Source: Sclerodactyla briareus (Eukaryota > Echinodermata > Holothuroidea > Dendrochirotida > Sclerodactylidae). Taken from it: a stretch of DNA of 64,000 nt. Of this stretch, positions 1-11,960 are shown one piece after another. The notes under the pieces are model-generated. The model worked only from the letters and a program-made list of their open reading frames with translations. It was not told the origin of the DNA and searched no databases. The stretch is from contig JAODTK010000411.1 in the NCBI GenBank assembly GCA_026419785.1, positions 186,001 to 250,000 on the forward strand. The letters run 5' to 3'. The position numbers were made by a program, and so were the translations under genes. How positions within the stretch are numbered: the first letter of the stretch is position 1; every line of letters starts with the position of its first letter.

Positions 1-715
1 ATTTTAAAATCGAATAACCAAAGTCAGAAGTGCATAATTTGGTTTGGCCGCAATGTCGTTTTTATCCAGGCGTTGTATAGCTAAATATGCGATGTAATGC
101 TTCGAATCATTTTGTTACCTCGAATAAATAATTTCAGGAGCCTTGGGGGCACCCCCCCCCCCACCGTTTTTTTTTTTTGTTTTAGATGAAAAAATTCGCA
201 GGAAATCTGGAAAGGAAAATAGAGAAAGTGAGAGATGCGTTAAATTTTGTGCAGTCTTCTCCGATTAAAATGCCGGAAAACATGCATGTTTTTGGCGCGC
301 TCGCTCGCTCCGGAAGTGGCAGATGAATGATGTAATATTCGGGGTAAAAATTTCTGCTCCGAATTGGAATGGTCCCGTACGCCTTGGCTTTCCCTTCGAT
401 CCCACAAGGAACTGTTCGGTTGACCCCTGGATCCCACGCAAAACAAAGCAAATTAGAAAGGTAAATAAAAAATACCATGTTTGATATTCGGTAATGCACA
501 ATCGCAAACTGTGTCTTTTACTCAAATCACACATGTAGATGGGTGCTATCGACCCTGGCAAGTGCCATTTCCGTCGATCTGGAGGGTTGAGAATCTGAAA
601 TTGTCCAGGTTACGTTCGCGCCAACGAATGGTGGCGCTTCGCTTGGGTGGTCATTTCGCTTTGATGTGTCCCCCCCCCAACTTTTCGAAACGAATTCGAC
701 GCCCCGGTTTGTAGC
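1..715 (+). repeat. Interspersed repeat family R1, copy A
   Basis: This stretch aligns by eye, in the same order and orientation, with 41255-41990. Shared landmarks are GCTAAATATGCGATGTA, GAGCCTTGGGGGCA followed by a C run, a CCCTTCGATCCCAC block, TTTTACTCAAATCACACATG, CTGGCAAGTGCC, GTCGATCTGGAGG, and a final TGTGTCCCCCCC tract with GACGCCCC. The copies differ by substitutions and indels, as expected of old transposable elements. No coding domain is visible. The C run followed by GACGCCCC resembles the ends of invertebrate non-autonomous retroelements, but the class is not established. Confidence 0.75.
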
Positions 716-1440
716 TACATTGTTTTGTCGTTCACGCGTGGTAAATGTCCCCACGAGGAATCATTCGGTCGTAGAGAGCTACTGTTGTGAAGAAAATAAT
801 TGAGGTACGGTTATTTGGGCCATGTTCTCCTGAGGATTTACCCGGTTACATGCGCGCACAAAGAGATTGGTCTGTCTGTACTCTATTCACATCACGAAAA
901 TCAACACCACCCCTCTTGGAAGAAAGCTGTATCCATGCCTGGTCAAAGTATTGTGTGCTATCAGGTGACCACACTCAATTTTACGTACCATGGGGATTGA
1001 GAGACAAACGGACATGCATGTTGGTGGATCGTGTAACAGGTTAAGCGGCCTTTCCCAGTGCACGCGGGCGGGCGGGCGCTAAAATCGCTCACCGTATTTG
1101 CAATGGAGCCGTTTCCAGCACGCGGGGCGGGACGGGCGTTTATCGAATCGGTTTTTTTTTTTCAGGATAGCGATTGTTTCCTCACGGCCCGCGTTGCATG
1201 CGTGGATTTCGTAATCGATTTCCGGGGATTTCATTGCAACTCACTGGCTTGTAGCCCAATAGTGCACGAGTCGAGACAAGTTATGTCAAATTCATGTTCC
1301 AAACAACATCTAATGTTTCAACACTCCTAATGAGATCTTATACAAAATTCTCTCCATTTTAACGGCCCCGGACACTATTTGAACACATATTCGAATGTTT
1401 AAATCAGTGACGTGTTAAGTTTATACTATTTGATATTGTA
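716..1440. other. No recognised gene or repeat
   Basis: This is mixed-composition DNA with a GC-rich patch around 1060-1140 (CGCGGGCGGGCGGGCG). Two short overlapping open frames (787-1044 and 800-1000, plus strand) have no recognisable domain and compete with each other. Nothing supports a gene here. Confidence 0.4.
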
Positions 1441-2970
1441 TTTTAGGCGCTATCGGTGACCATTTAGAACAAATGGTTCTAAGAAACTAACACCGGTGTG
1501 TAGGATAAACACAGTAGGCCTAGGCGCCCGGTGTTTTTAAAATAATAATAATAATAATGATCAATAATATAATTAATGTAATAAAAATGACAACAAAAAA
1601 TAATGGAGGCTACACGGTTCTTATATAGAGCATTATCAAACACTAAACAGCTAAAGGTGAGAGCTAGTGCGTGATTTCGAGAGAGAAACGCCAGCCGCCC
1701 GCGTGCATGGAAACGAGTCCGTCGCGTTGTCAGGCGGTGCCCGCCCGCCCCCGCCGGCCCGACCGCGTGCATGGAAAACGCCGGCTTTATCGTATTTATA
1801 CCATCAACAAAATCGACAAAATATAATATCCATAATTTTCTCATTATACATCCAACCAAGGGGCGTAATGTCACTCAGTAGGGAAAGGTTTCCAGCTGAT
1901 CCATGCGTTTCGGGGCAAGCTTTCTGGGATAATCCAGTGGCGAGAAATACATTCTGCACAATCTTTCTCAAAATGACCCATATTTACGCACACCAAAAAA
2001 CAGTAAGTTCTTGTAACCCCCTCACCCCCCCCTCCCTCCAAAAAGCTCGACGTCAATTTACCGTGATCTGGGCAATTGATGCTAGTGCTGCGCTGTGTGC
2101 AAGTGGTATAGACCTCTGGAAATCTCAGATGACCTTCAATCATCCAAAACAATGTTCATTCACTCATCACGATTGCGATTAGAAAAGAGGTCTCCAAAGT
2201 CCATCCGCGCATGGACATCTTTGGGAAGACTTGTCTCAACGGCCCCAAAAATGTGTTTTTTGGGATCACACTTGCAAAATTGTCGTTAGTACTAACGTGA
2301 AGTGTGTTAAATCCAGGAGCTAATCTTAATGGACCACCAGGTTGTCCTCCAAAATCCATGAAACCATCATTTAATCATTTTTGGTTATTATGCTTTTTTT
2401 CAACAAAATACACGCAAAATGCGTCCGGCCATATGGGAGGTCTCTCAGACCAGAACATTTCGGGTGCGTCCGCGCCAACCCTGTGGCGCTCCGTAGATGG
2501 TCACTGAGATTGATATGCCTTGGCCCACACACTCCCAGACCTCGGCACCCCCATGGCGGCGTGCTTACTAAAAATCTCTGCATTGACGCACTGATCGGAT
2601 TCGTGGTGCCCGCGTTTCAAATTAATTACAGTTTTCATATCTAAGGAATCCAGCGCACCCCCCTACCCCCCCTCCCGCGGGCCTCCCGAATTTGGGAGCA
2701 TCGCGCCCTCCTGCGGCTCCATATCTTCTCCCCAATATCTTAATGTTTTGATAATTGTTTGGCGCCCCCTAACCAGAAAATCCTGGATCGCCGCCCCTGC
2801 TTAAAGGTTTTGTAATTACTATTATTTTCATTATTAATGTAACGCGCCAATCGAACTCAGATTGTCTATCACGCGTGTGTGGTCCCCCCTCCCAATGTTT
2901 ACCACAAATAGCCGCCCCAATCTTGACGACGATGTCACAGATTTTAGCAAACAAAAAAAAAAAAAAAAAA
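1441..2970. repeat. Low-complexity and degenerate repeat region
   Basis: The region holds an AT-rich stretch with an AAT run (about 1541-1557), a GC-rich patch that repeats CCGCGTGCATGGAAA within 80 bases (about 1698 and 1761), several poly-C tracts (about 2025-2035 and 2655-2675) and a poly-A tract at about 2953-2971. The segment near 2430-2500 shares GCGCCAACC...GGTGGCGC-type text with repeat R1. The 171-codon open frame at 1667-2182 crosses these low-complexity segments and has no recognisable domain, so I do not call it a gene. Confidence 0.5.
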
Positions 2971-3188
2971 AGTGGCGGTGTACCATGATTTTTATAGGGC
3001 TTGGCTGATGGCCAAGATTCGACCGTGCTGTCGATATAAAGGGCTGGTATGGAACTTGGCCGGATGGGATAGTACTGTCAGAGAACGATGCTTGTAGATA
3101 ATGATTCCTTTTTATCAGCTCGACTCTATCGGATATGTATTAAGCTTTCTATAGATTGATTTTTTTGTCATTAAATTGGAATTTGCAG

Positions 3189-3284
3189 ACATGGGATACT
3201 GACATACTTCAAGGCTGGTTGAATGCCGCTGAGAAAACCCTGCAGTGCCTTTTCTCAGCCTATGATGAAGGTCTTAAAAATTAA
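3189..3284 (+). CDS. Candidate terminal coding exon, unknown protein
   Basis: The segment begins after a T-rich tract and a TTTGCAG acceptor. It reads 31 codons to TAA, starting TWDTDILQGWLNAAEK and ending YDEGLKN. The composition is protein-like (Trp, Asp, Glu, Ala, few repeats), and an ATTAAA poly(A)-signal match overlaps the stop (3280-3285). I cannot assign a family. The weak likeness of the GWLNAAE stretch to C-terminal helices of flavin oxidases is not evidence. The opposite-strand exon candidate only about 100 bases away makes it likely that at least one of the two is chance. Confidence 0.25.
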   Translation, partial: TWDTDILQGWLNAAEKTLQCLFSAYDEGLKN

Positions 3285-3387
3285 ACATGTTCTTGTTTAT
3301 ATATATAATTCAATCATTAGGAACAGTTCAATTTTTGAGGGACGAGAAAACTCAGGTGAAAGATAGATATGATGCAGCATGACTAAC

Positions 3388-3586
3388 CTTGTAACCTACC
3401 GATGGACCTACTTCCATGAGACGTAGCTTGATTCCAGTTGTGGCGGTAGGGGCCACCTGTGCAAGTATATTCCTTGTGCCATCCGCTACACTTGGGTATT
3501 GAATCTGCTCCCACATAATCCAGAATCCGCTGATATCGTCACGCCCTCCGCTCAATTTGCGCACATTGGTCTTATACCTAGTCACA
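3388..3586 (-). CDS. Candidate internal coding exon, unknown protein
   Basis: On the minus strand, 199 nt lie between an ATGTAG acceptor and a GTTAGT donor. The exon reads 1 nt plus 66 whole codons with no stop. The peptide starts VTRYKTNVRKLSGGRDDISG, continues FWIMWEQIQYPSVADGTRN, and ends MEVGPSVGYK. The mix of charged and aromatic residues with no low complexity is typical of an extracellular beta-rich domain, but I recognise no family. Acceptor pyrimidine content is modest. Neighbouring exons were not found, so gene membership is unproven. Confidence 0.35.
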
Positions 3587-3599
3587 CTACATTTCGTGG

Positions 3600-5200
3600 C
3601 CTAAGGGTCTGGTAGTGGTCGGTTCCCGAAAATCGACAAATTGTTCGATTCAGTTTTTGTTACTGTTCCTCATCGTTCGTTCTATGCTAAAAATCTCATT
3701 TTGTAGTAAGAATGAAGTTATCTCGCCTCGTACCTGTTATATAACTGCCTCGAGAAAATATCTGGATCTGGTGCAGTCCGACCCATTTTCCTAATTGCGC
3801 AAATTGAGGTGGGTTTCAAATAAAATGACCTAAGTTTTGTTTTTTCTTCCACAGGTTTTCCGCAGAGAGTGACTTGGTCGGACCAGTGGATAGGACGCGC
3901 GTTTCAGGTGATGCGAACATACAAACTTAATCGCGTAAGGTGTTTCCACGTGTGCAGATTGCATCCATGGCCGTGCGCGTAACCACCGGCTATACCTCCT
4001 CAACGAGACACAAAGTTGAAGTCAAGTTGTTTGGTGAATTTAAACAGTTTTTTTGAGTAACCTCTATATCGAGACCGGAATGATGACAGTCCATTCGGTT
4101 TTTGGGTCACGAAGAGTTATCAAAACTTGGATCTTGTCACATTAAGGTGTGGGTACCTCGTGGCAGAACCCATGAATTACCAACTCCGGCATTCGGAGGA
4201 ATGAGTATGAGTGAAGAAATTACGGCAAATGAATGATTCGGACGCAATTTTTGCATCTGTTTATACAGGTTGTTCGAGTGACATTTTGTCCGATAGCATG
4301 TAATGATTAGTTACGTATTAGTCGCGTCGCTCATGAAACACAATCGTCTTTTCCCAGGGGGTACAATTTTAAGTCCGACACGTAGACTTTCGGGATCACG
4401 ACGATTAGTGCTGTCTTATTGGGGGCGGTACCCGTTTTTCATCATTTTTCCGATGGACGCTTGTCCCATGTGCCCAGTGATTTCTACATTGTTCTGGGGG
4501 GCGGTCGCTATCCCACAGTGGGTAGTTGGTTGGTGGCGTGCCCCTCTTCCTAGTTGGTGTTTTGGAAGTTCGTTTGGTCACACCCCTGGCCGTTGCATAC
4601 ATGAGGGAGTTTCTGTGGTGATTTCAGTATGGATGTGCTTCACGGAGAATGGTTCCACTTGGGCTTACTCCGTTCGCGAATCTGTCGTGCGTTTGTTTGG
4701 TGTGTTTGTCCATCCACACTGCGCCACGGTGTGTTTTACGTTTGTTTCTCCATCACTTTTTAAATGGTCTCGGGGGAGCTGTATTGTCTCGCCGTTCTCG
4801 GGCCATGTTGTATACCGGGGTTAGGTGGTGTTAGTATCCTTTAGGGTGGTATAGACTTCCGCCTCAGTGTGTAATAGCTTTTGGACGGGAGTAATCCGTC
4901 ATTGTGGAGTTGTTTGTCCTTATGGGAAGAGTAGTCCCCGCACAGGCGTGGGCAACAAGTTTTTGTGATTGATCTGAAAGGGTTGGGATACAAGGCATGT
5001 CCGTCCGGCACTAGAGAATCGCAGTATGATTTCGAAATTGAGGCCATCACTGCAAAAGTGGCTGTGTGTGCCGGGGGGCTAATTTGCAATAATTTACGGC
5101 GAATTTTGCACGAATTAATGTTACTCCTCTCACTCTCGGCCGCTTCGCCTGAAACTGTATAGACTTTTATTGTTCAACGATATGGCCATGTGTGATTTTG
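3600..5200. other. No recognised gene; one long open frame of doubtful value
   Basis: The plus-strand frame 4303-4824 is open for 173 codons. It is rich in Trp, Cys, Val and Phe, as expected from TG-rich DNA, and has no identifiable domain or consistent membrane pattern. A good acceptor (TTTTTTCTTCCACAG, ending at about 3854) precedes a 53 nt segment that ends at CAG|GTGATG and is open in two frames, but nothing links it to an exon. I call no gene. Confidence 0.35.
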
Positions 5201-6240
5201 TGGGAGGGGGGTTGTTTTGGATGGTGGTGTGTGTGTGTTTGTGTGTATGTGTGTGTATGGTCACACTTTCCCTTGTTCTCAGGGATTCCTCACAAACCGT
5301 GAGGAGGCACGATTCTTGACGAAATTTTGTGTGTAGCACGGGGTTGGGTTTGGACGAACGATAAAACATCGTGGGATACTTACAGATTTTGGGGCAGAAG
5401 AAAGACTCATCATTATTTTAAGTTTGGTGGAAACAATTTGGGCCTATCTTTTTAGTGTTAACAAATACCATATGTTTAAGATTGTTCGCGAGATCACAAA
5501 GCAAGCAACCGGGGGGAGAAAAAAGGGGAGGGAGGAAGGGAGGGATTTGTGCTAGCGGTGGCTGTAAGTTTGGCACTGTCGACCTGGATCACGAGCGTTA
5601 TATGAACTGAATTATTGATTTGCCAGCCTAAATATGCAAATTAATTGGTCTATTTTCATAATTTATGCGAATTTTTTCAAAGTTTTTGTCGGAAATTTTT
5701 GGTCTCGCCTGAACTTTGGTGGTTTCAAGAGAGACATAGTGGTCAGCTTTGTTGTGTTGGTGGTGTGTCCTGTCTGTCGGGTTCTGGTCCTGTCTTTCTG
5801 TCTGTCGTGCTGTCATGTTTCTGTCTGTCTGTCTGTCCGTCCTGTAATGTGGTGGTTTTTTTAGATAATCTCCTGAACCGTGGAAGCCCTCCTGCTGGAC
5901 TTCCTTCTTGTGGAGGTGCCGCCGGTCAGAGTTTGTCATGGGCATCCACTTTTCGTCCCAAATGACCATTTCTCATTTTTATACTTTGCCATATTTTTAA
6001 TGAAAATTGGCTGGAAGCTTGTGTACAGATATCTCTGATCGTAGATCATTGGTGATGCCGTTTCAGGGTATTAACGAACTAAAGAGTAAATCGAACTCGC
6101 TCAGATTCCATGGCATGATATATGCTATACTGTAAGTCTAATTTTGCCTAATTTCTGGCAATAATTTTGAAGTTTGTTGGATTTTGACATAACTTGGTGG
6201 AGATGGTTATCTATAGTCCTCAATTAATTTTACATTAGGG
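5200..6240 (+). repeat. GT-rich head of the AGGTCA repeat complex
   Basis: A GT microsatellite at about 5223-5262 is followed by TCACACTTTC...CTCA...CACGA.ATTTTGTGTGTAGCAC.GG.TTGGGT, and then AGATTTTGG. The same order occurs at about 33990-34160, and a related order at 18480-18770 and 24727-25018. A purine-rich G tract lies at 5510-5546. At 5693-5712 a TTTTTGGTCTCGCCTGAA motif appears that recurs near 18416 and 39778. This is an interspersed element, not a gene. Confidence 0.6.
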
Positions 6241-9200
6241 ACGAGAGGCCCCAAAGGTCATTTAAATGTTACTTCAAGGTCTGTCATTCAGGTACTTCGG
6301 GGTCAAAACTGTTTTTCTAACTGGCCATAATCGGAAATGTTAATATCTGTGAAGCTGAAGGTTGTTTCACCCATATGGATTTATATCCTTGTTGGATCCT
6401 GCGAGTGGGTTTTGACCTCCTGGACGCGAGAGTGGGGCAGTATTGAGTACCATCTGGTCGGGTGGTAACCTGAAAGTGGTTAATAGGTGGAGTCATCATG
6501 ATAAGCTGGTCATTCTTGGGGTGATGTAGGATTAGCGGGGGCGACGAGGCACAAAAAGATAGAAAACTTGTTTATTTTTTGTGGATATGTTTAGACCTTT
6601 GTGTAGTGTGGCTTTAAATGGGAGGCGACAACTCCCTCTATAAGGAATCATGAAATCGATCGGACTCGTTACTTTTTGGTGTAGATGTAGGGCAAGAAAG
6701 GGGTCCCAAAGTTTCATTTATAGCTTTTTCGCAATAACCTTGGGCGTGTTTCATTGGACTGCAGATATGCTTCTAAAGAGTGATGCATCACATGGAGAGT
6801 ACCAATTTTTTTAAAACCGCCATGGTCCTCGCAGGTCATCAAAGTCACCGCAGGGGTCAAAACTGATTTTTTAGTACTTTTGGGGGGGGCAATAGCAAGG
6901 CTTGGCATTTGGCATGAAACAGAATGCAAATTAGCTCCGAGGAGTGGAGGTGTATCACTGGAGAGTTTACAAGTTCATAAAAACTGCCAGTAAGTCCTGA
7001 AAGGTCATTCAAGGTCCTTCGGGGTCGAAAAACTGTGTTTTCCTGGCCCTATCTGAAAATTTAATGATCTGTGTAGCTGGAAGGGTTTCACCATTGGGAG
7101 TATAATTTGGTTGACCTCAGGTGGGTGACCACTTGACTGCGTCACTTTAGAAGCTCTTCTGTCGGGTGGTCATGTGGTTAAAGTTTGAGTCTTGAATAAT
7201 GTGCTTATTTAAGGGTTTCCGGGCAAAAAAAAATAGAAACTGGTTTTTATTTTGGATATGTGAATTAGACTTTGGGGTGATTCTTCGTGAGGAAAACCAA
7301 CTCTGCTATCGATCGGACGCATACTTTGGTAGTTTACCAGGGGTCCAAAGTTAATTTTGTCATAGCTTTTTCGCAATACCTTTAGGCGTGTTCATTGGAA
7401 ATGCAATATGCTTTTAGGAGTGGGATCCATCACATTGAGAGTAACAAATTCTTATAAAGCCGTCATGTTTCATTGGAGGTCAATCAAGGTCACGTAGGGG
7501 TGCAAAAAATTATTTAGTCTCTTTTTTGATCCCATAGCATCTGGTGGTGCGTGAGGTCATAAGATCAAGAAAAATGCTAATGCCTCCTAGGTATAAAAAA
7601 TGATAGTATCCAGGACATTGAGAGAATAGCTACTCATTTTTCATAAAACTGCCATTCAACAAATTAACAGGTCAATCGGTCATTTCACTTAGGGTCAGAA
7701 ACTGTTTTCGGGCCATAGTCGGAGAATTTAATATTTGCGAAGGCTGGCTGGTTAACCATTGTGAGAATATTAGGTTGTTGATCTTGCATGGTGTAGGATG
7801 ACGTGGTTCCGACCACAGGGCTCAATTTTTGACCTCTGTCGGGGTATAATCGATAAGAAAAGTGGTGTTAAATGTTGGAGTCTTGAATAACGTGTGCTTA
7901 TTTACGGAGTTACGGGGCAAAAAAATGTATGAACTGTTTTATGTTTGGATAGTGTGATAGACCTTTGGGTGCTTTATGGATGAGACAAACTTTCGGACCG
8001 CATTTTCGATCGGACTCTTAACTTTGGTAGTTACAAGGGGTCAAGTTTAGCTTTAGGCTAGTTATTTTCGTCAAAACAGTGGGCGTGTTCCTTGGATTGC
8101 CACTATGCTTCTAGGAGTTGATCCATCACATGGTAGAGGAACATTTTATAAAAACCGCCTAGTCATTGAAGGTCAGCAAAGTTCACGTAGGGTCATAACT
8201 GATTTAGTACTTTGTTTGGCATAGCCCCTGGAATAAAGGATTCATCAATGGGACAAATGCTCCTAGGAGTGATTGTATCACATGAAGTTTTTAAAATTTC
8301 ATAAAAACTGCCATGGATCTTAAGGTCATTCAAGTCACTTAGGGGTCAAAACTGTTTTCTGGTCCATAATCAGAGCATTGAATATCTGTGAGACTGAAGG
8401 TTCACCATTGTGTGATTAATTGTTGACCTGCATCCCATGGCATGTGTGTGACTCGATCTGACCCATCAATGTGATCCGACCTCTTGTCGGGTGGTCAGGA
8501 CGTTTTTAGGTTGGAGGCTTGAATAAATGGTAGACCTGTTTAAGGAAGCTTTTACCGGCAAAAAATAATAGAAACTGGTTTGGTTTTTGTTGGATATTGT
8601 GGAATAGACCTTGTGTTCGTTCGTAGAGGAAAGCACAGTACCCGCTTCATTTCGATCGTGCGATCTACCATACTTTGGTAGTAAGAAGGGTCAAATTTGA
8701 ATTTAATTAGCTTTATTTCCGCGCTATTGTAACATGTAGCGAGCATTTCCTTGGAATATCAACATATGCTTCTAGTGAGGTAGGACTGGCAGATCATCTA
8801 TGGAGAGATGTAAGCAAGTCTTTATGAAAAAACCGTCCATGTCACTTGAAGGTCAGATCAAGAATCACACTAGTGGGGGTAAAAGACTGCTATTTGTACT
8901 TTGTTAGTGATGGGCAATAGAGCAACTGGACATCATTCATTCAGAACGCGACAATGCTCCGTAGGACGGTGTGATGTCAAATCGTCACTGGAGAGTTCCA
9001 ATGTTTCAGCAATGCCATTCTTCATTAACGGTCATTCTACAGGTCCACTTATGGGTCAACATCAACACTATTGGTCGAGTTTCAAGAGGGCGGGACAGGA
9101 GGTGGTCCTAGGCCATACATCTTGGAGAATTGATACTCGTGGAGGCGTAAGTTTCACCCGTTGTGAATATAATTGTTGATCTGTCGATGTGGTGTGACCT

Positions 9201-10200
9201 CTGAGCAGCCTCAATTTGTGACCTCTGGTCGGGTGGTCAATGTGGCTAAAGTGTGTGTGTTCTTGAATAAATGTGCGGATTTAAGGAGTTACGGGCAAGA
9301 AAGAGAACGTTGGTTTATTTTTGGAGTGTTGATGAGACCTATTGTGTTCTTCGTGGGAGGAAACCACTTCCTGCTTCGCGATTCGGACAATACTTTTGGT
9401 TTCGTTACAAGGGGTCAAAGTTTTTATAGCTTTTCGCAATAACAATTAGGCATGTTCATTGGAAATGCATATGCCCCCTTTTCTAGAGTGGATGCATCAC
9501 ATGGAGAGTACATATTTTATAGAACGTCATGTTCATTGAAAGTTTCCCCTTTTTTTTCAAAGTCACGTAGGGGTAAAAAACGTGATTTTAGTACTTTTTT
9601 TGGCATAGCACTGGGCCATGTTTCATCAGAATGTCTCAATGCTCCTAGGCGTGATGTAGCACATGGAAGAGTTATCCATTTTCTATCACAACTGCCCATG
9701 GGTCATTAACGGGTCATTCAGGTCACTTTAGGGTCCAAATCGTTTTTTCTGGCCAGAATCGAATTTGATATCTGTGAAGGCTGGAAGGTTCACCATTGTG
9801 ATATAATTGTATGACCTGGCTTTGTGTGACCTCTGACCCTCAATTTGACCTCTTTGGGTGGTCATTTGGTTAAAGGTTGAGTCTTGAAATATGTGCTTAT
9901 TTTACGGAGTTTACGGGCAAAAAATAGAAACTTGTTAGTTTTGGATATTGATCAGACCCTTGTGTCTTTATGAGTGGGACCACTCTCGACGCGCTTCCGG
10001 GATCGGACTTCTTACAACAATCGTTAGTTACAGGGGTCAAAGTTAATTTATAGCTTTTGTTATGCCGGCATAACATAGGCGTGTTCACATCTGAATGCAA
10101 AATGCTTTTAGGGGTGGATGCATTACATGGAGATGTAAACAATTTTGTATAAAACGGTCCATGTCATTGAAGGTCTAGATGCAAAGGTCACGTAGGGGGC
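6240..10200 (+). repeat. Degenerate tandem array, about six units of 630-750 bp
   Basis: Each unit repeats this order: GTCATT.AAGGTCA, AGGGGTCAAAACTG, a GAAGGTTCACCATTGTG block (near 6349, 7073, 7738, 8390, 9140 and 9774), GACCTC...GTCGGGTGGTCA, TTGAGTCTTGAATAA.TGTGCTTATTT, ACGGGCAAAAAATAGAAAC, CGATCGGAC...TTTGGTAGTTACAAGGGGTCAA, TTTTTCGCAATAAC..AGGCGTGTTCATTGGAAT, and GTGATGCATCACATGGAGAGTA. Spacing between successive landmarks is about 724, 665, 652, 750 and 634. Units differ mainly by single-base insertions and deletions, as in unpolished long reads. No coding capacity is visible. Confidence 0.8.
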
Positions 10201-11960
10201 CAAAACTTCAATTTTCGTTTCGCCTGAAATTTTTGTTCCAAATAAGACCATAGTGTGTCACCCTTGTCAGGTTACACCTGGCAGTAAGCTCTGGTGTGTG
10301 AGAGAGCTGGGGTGGGGGAGTAACTCCTTGGGCAAAGGTCTGGTAATTAAATGGAATTTTATGGTTAGCGGAAGATATACGACAACGTTTATTAGATAGG
10401 ATAGGTTTTCACTATGATCTGTGGTCTACCTTTAGTCTCCCAAAAATGTTTAACATTGAAATCGAGGTTACACTGAGGGGTTTATGGCAGGTGTGTATAA
10501 TCCAGCTTCCATTCATGCCAATGTTTCAAGTTTGTTGAATTACAATGAAACTGATTGAGTGTGGTTTCAACCATTAGGTCCTGAGATAAGTTAGAACTGA
10601 TAATCGGTCCACCAGAAGTTTATTATTGTCTAATTGTCGATAATTTTATGCAACTTAGTCACAAACCAGTTTCCACAAAACTGATATGGTAGAACCAATT
10701 GTCAATCATCATAGTCCCCCGTTAAATGGATTTGAAATTGGGATCACTGATTAGGTAAGGAGTTGTACTGGTCTGTCAAATGCTAATAGCCACTGATCTT
10801 AAAGCAACTCATTTAATGCCTTGTAACTTGTTCGCACTGTGACAATAGATTAAAACACTGAATCGCGTACCCATGACGAAGATACACGTGGTGGCGGCTC
10901 GCCCACTTGTCATAGCGAACCTTGTGGATGTGGTCTGACATGGTTCCCGAGAAATTAAAAGAGATGTCGGGGTCACTGGAGGTCATTTAAAGTTGTCTAA
11001 TTCAGTGAAAGTTTGTGTAGATTTTCACAAAACTTGATAGATTTGATCCACCTTTGACCTGATCATATTTGAGGTACAAGCTGGGGTCAGTAGCGGTCAT
11101 TAATATGTGGCCGAATTCGCCTAATAATATTGCCCAGTGTTCAACTTGGTAAAGATTCGCGCCAACGTGCAGTAGGTATGGTCCGTTTACCTTTTCTGGT
11201 ATCTGTATGTGTTTGAATGTTTCGATGATTTGAATTGAATTCCTTCCAATGCATCATTTCATCATTCTGCTAGAATAGAAGCACTTAGGGAACGAGTAAA
11301 TCATAGCGTTCCTGAGTGTGACGCATTTTACTGCTTTTTAAGCTGCCCACGAAGCAACCCCATCTCTTAACGCCTAGGACCAATTTGATTAAGGTTGAAT
11401 GTAACCTACAAAATACTGTCACATGTCGTCTTCCTCTCTTGTCTTGCCTGGGGACGCATGCCCAACCCCCCCCGCGGCCCCGGGTATTGCCTGGCTTGAA
11501 CATTTTTCACTTTGCTGTGTGTCATCAATGCCATACTGGCATAATGTCCTGAATAGAGCATCTTCTCTCATACTGACAGCTCACAGTTACTTTATAGGGG
11601 CCTTGCAGGGTTCAAGAGCGTAGCCCATCAATCTTTCCTCAACCTATGTTTGGATTTATGTCAGCCCTGGTAACTTTAAATGGTCTGTGATGTGTTGCTA
11701 TAATATGTCATTTTATTTCAAAATAGGCAATTATTAGTATAGACAGAAGGTGGCGGTTTCCTGAAAGATATTTTGGGACATCCTTGACTGCTGCGGTGGG
11801 GGATAGTTTTGGGTGTGTGGGGGAGGCGGTGTAGGGTGTTTTGGCCTAACTTGCAGGGGGTTGTGCCATGGTCCTGGGCTGCGTGAAAATGAAGGCAATG
11901 AGATAATTACTGAAATTTTATTTTTAAAGGCAAAGAAGGATTTCCGAACATTCACCTTGG
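10200..11960 (+). repeat. Tail block of the repeat complex (pairs with 34060-35575)
   Basis: The block shares collinear text with 34060-35575: GTGGATGTGGTCT, GGGGTCA...GGTCATT, TCCACAAAACTTG-like text, ACTTGGTAAGATT.CGCCAA, GAGTAAA.CATAGC, TTACTGCT...TTATAAGCTGCC, CATAATGTCCTGA.TAGA, TTTATAGGGGC.TTGCAGG, TCTGTGA.TGTGTTGCTATAATATGTCA and GGGGGAGGCG.TG.AGGGTGT. It is a dispersed multi-kilobase element. Class unknown. Confidence 0.75.

Noticed and set aside
1667..2182. 171-codon plus-strand frame
   Set aside because: It crosses low-complexity GC, AT and poly-C segments, has no domain, and overlaps minus-strand frames of similar quality.
4303..4824. 173-codon plus-strand frame, longest in the window
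   Set aside because: The Trp/Cys/Val-rich composition follows the TG-rich base content. No domain, splice or promoter support.
6240..10200. CRISPR-like array
   Set aside because: The repeat units are hundreds of bases, diverged, with no short constant repeat and variable spacer pattern. The genome is eukaryotic.
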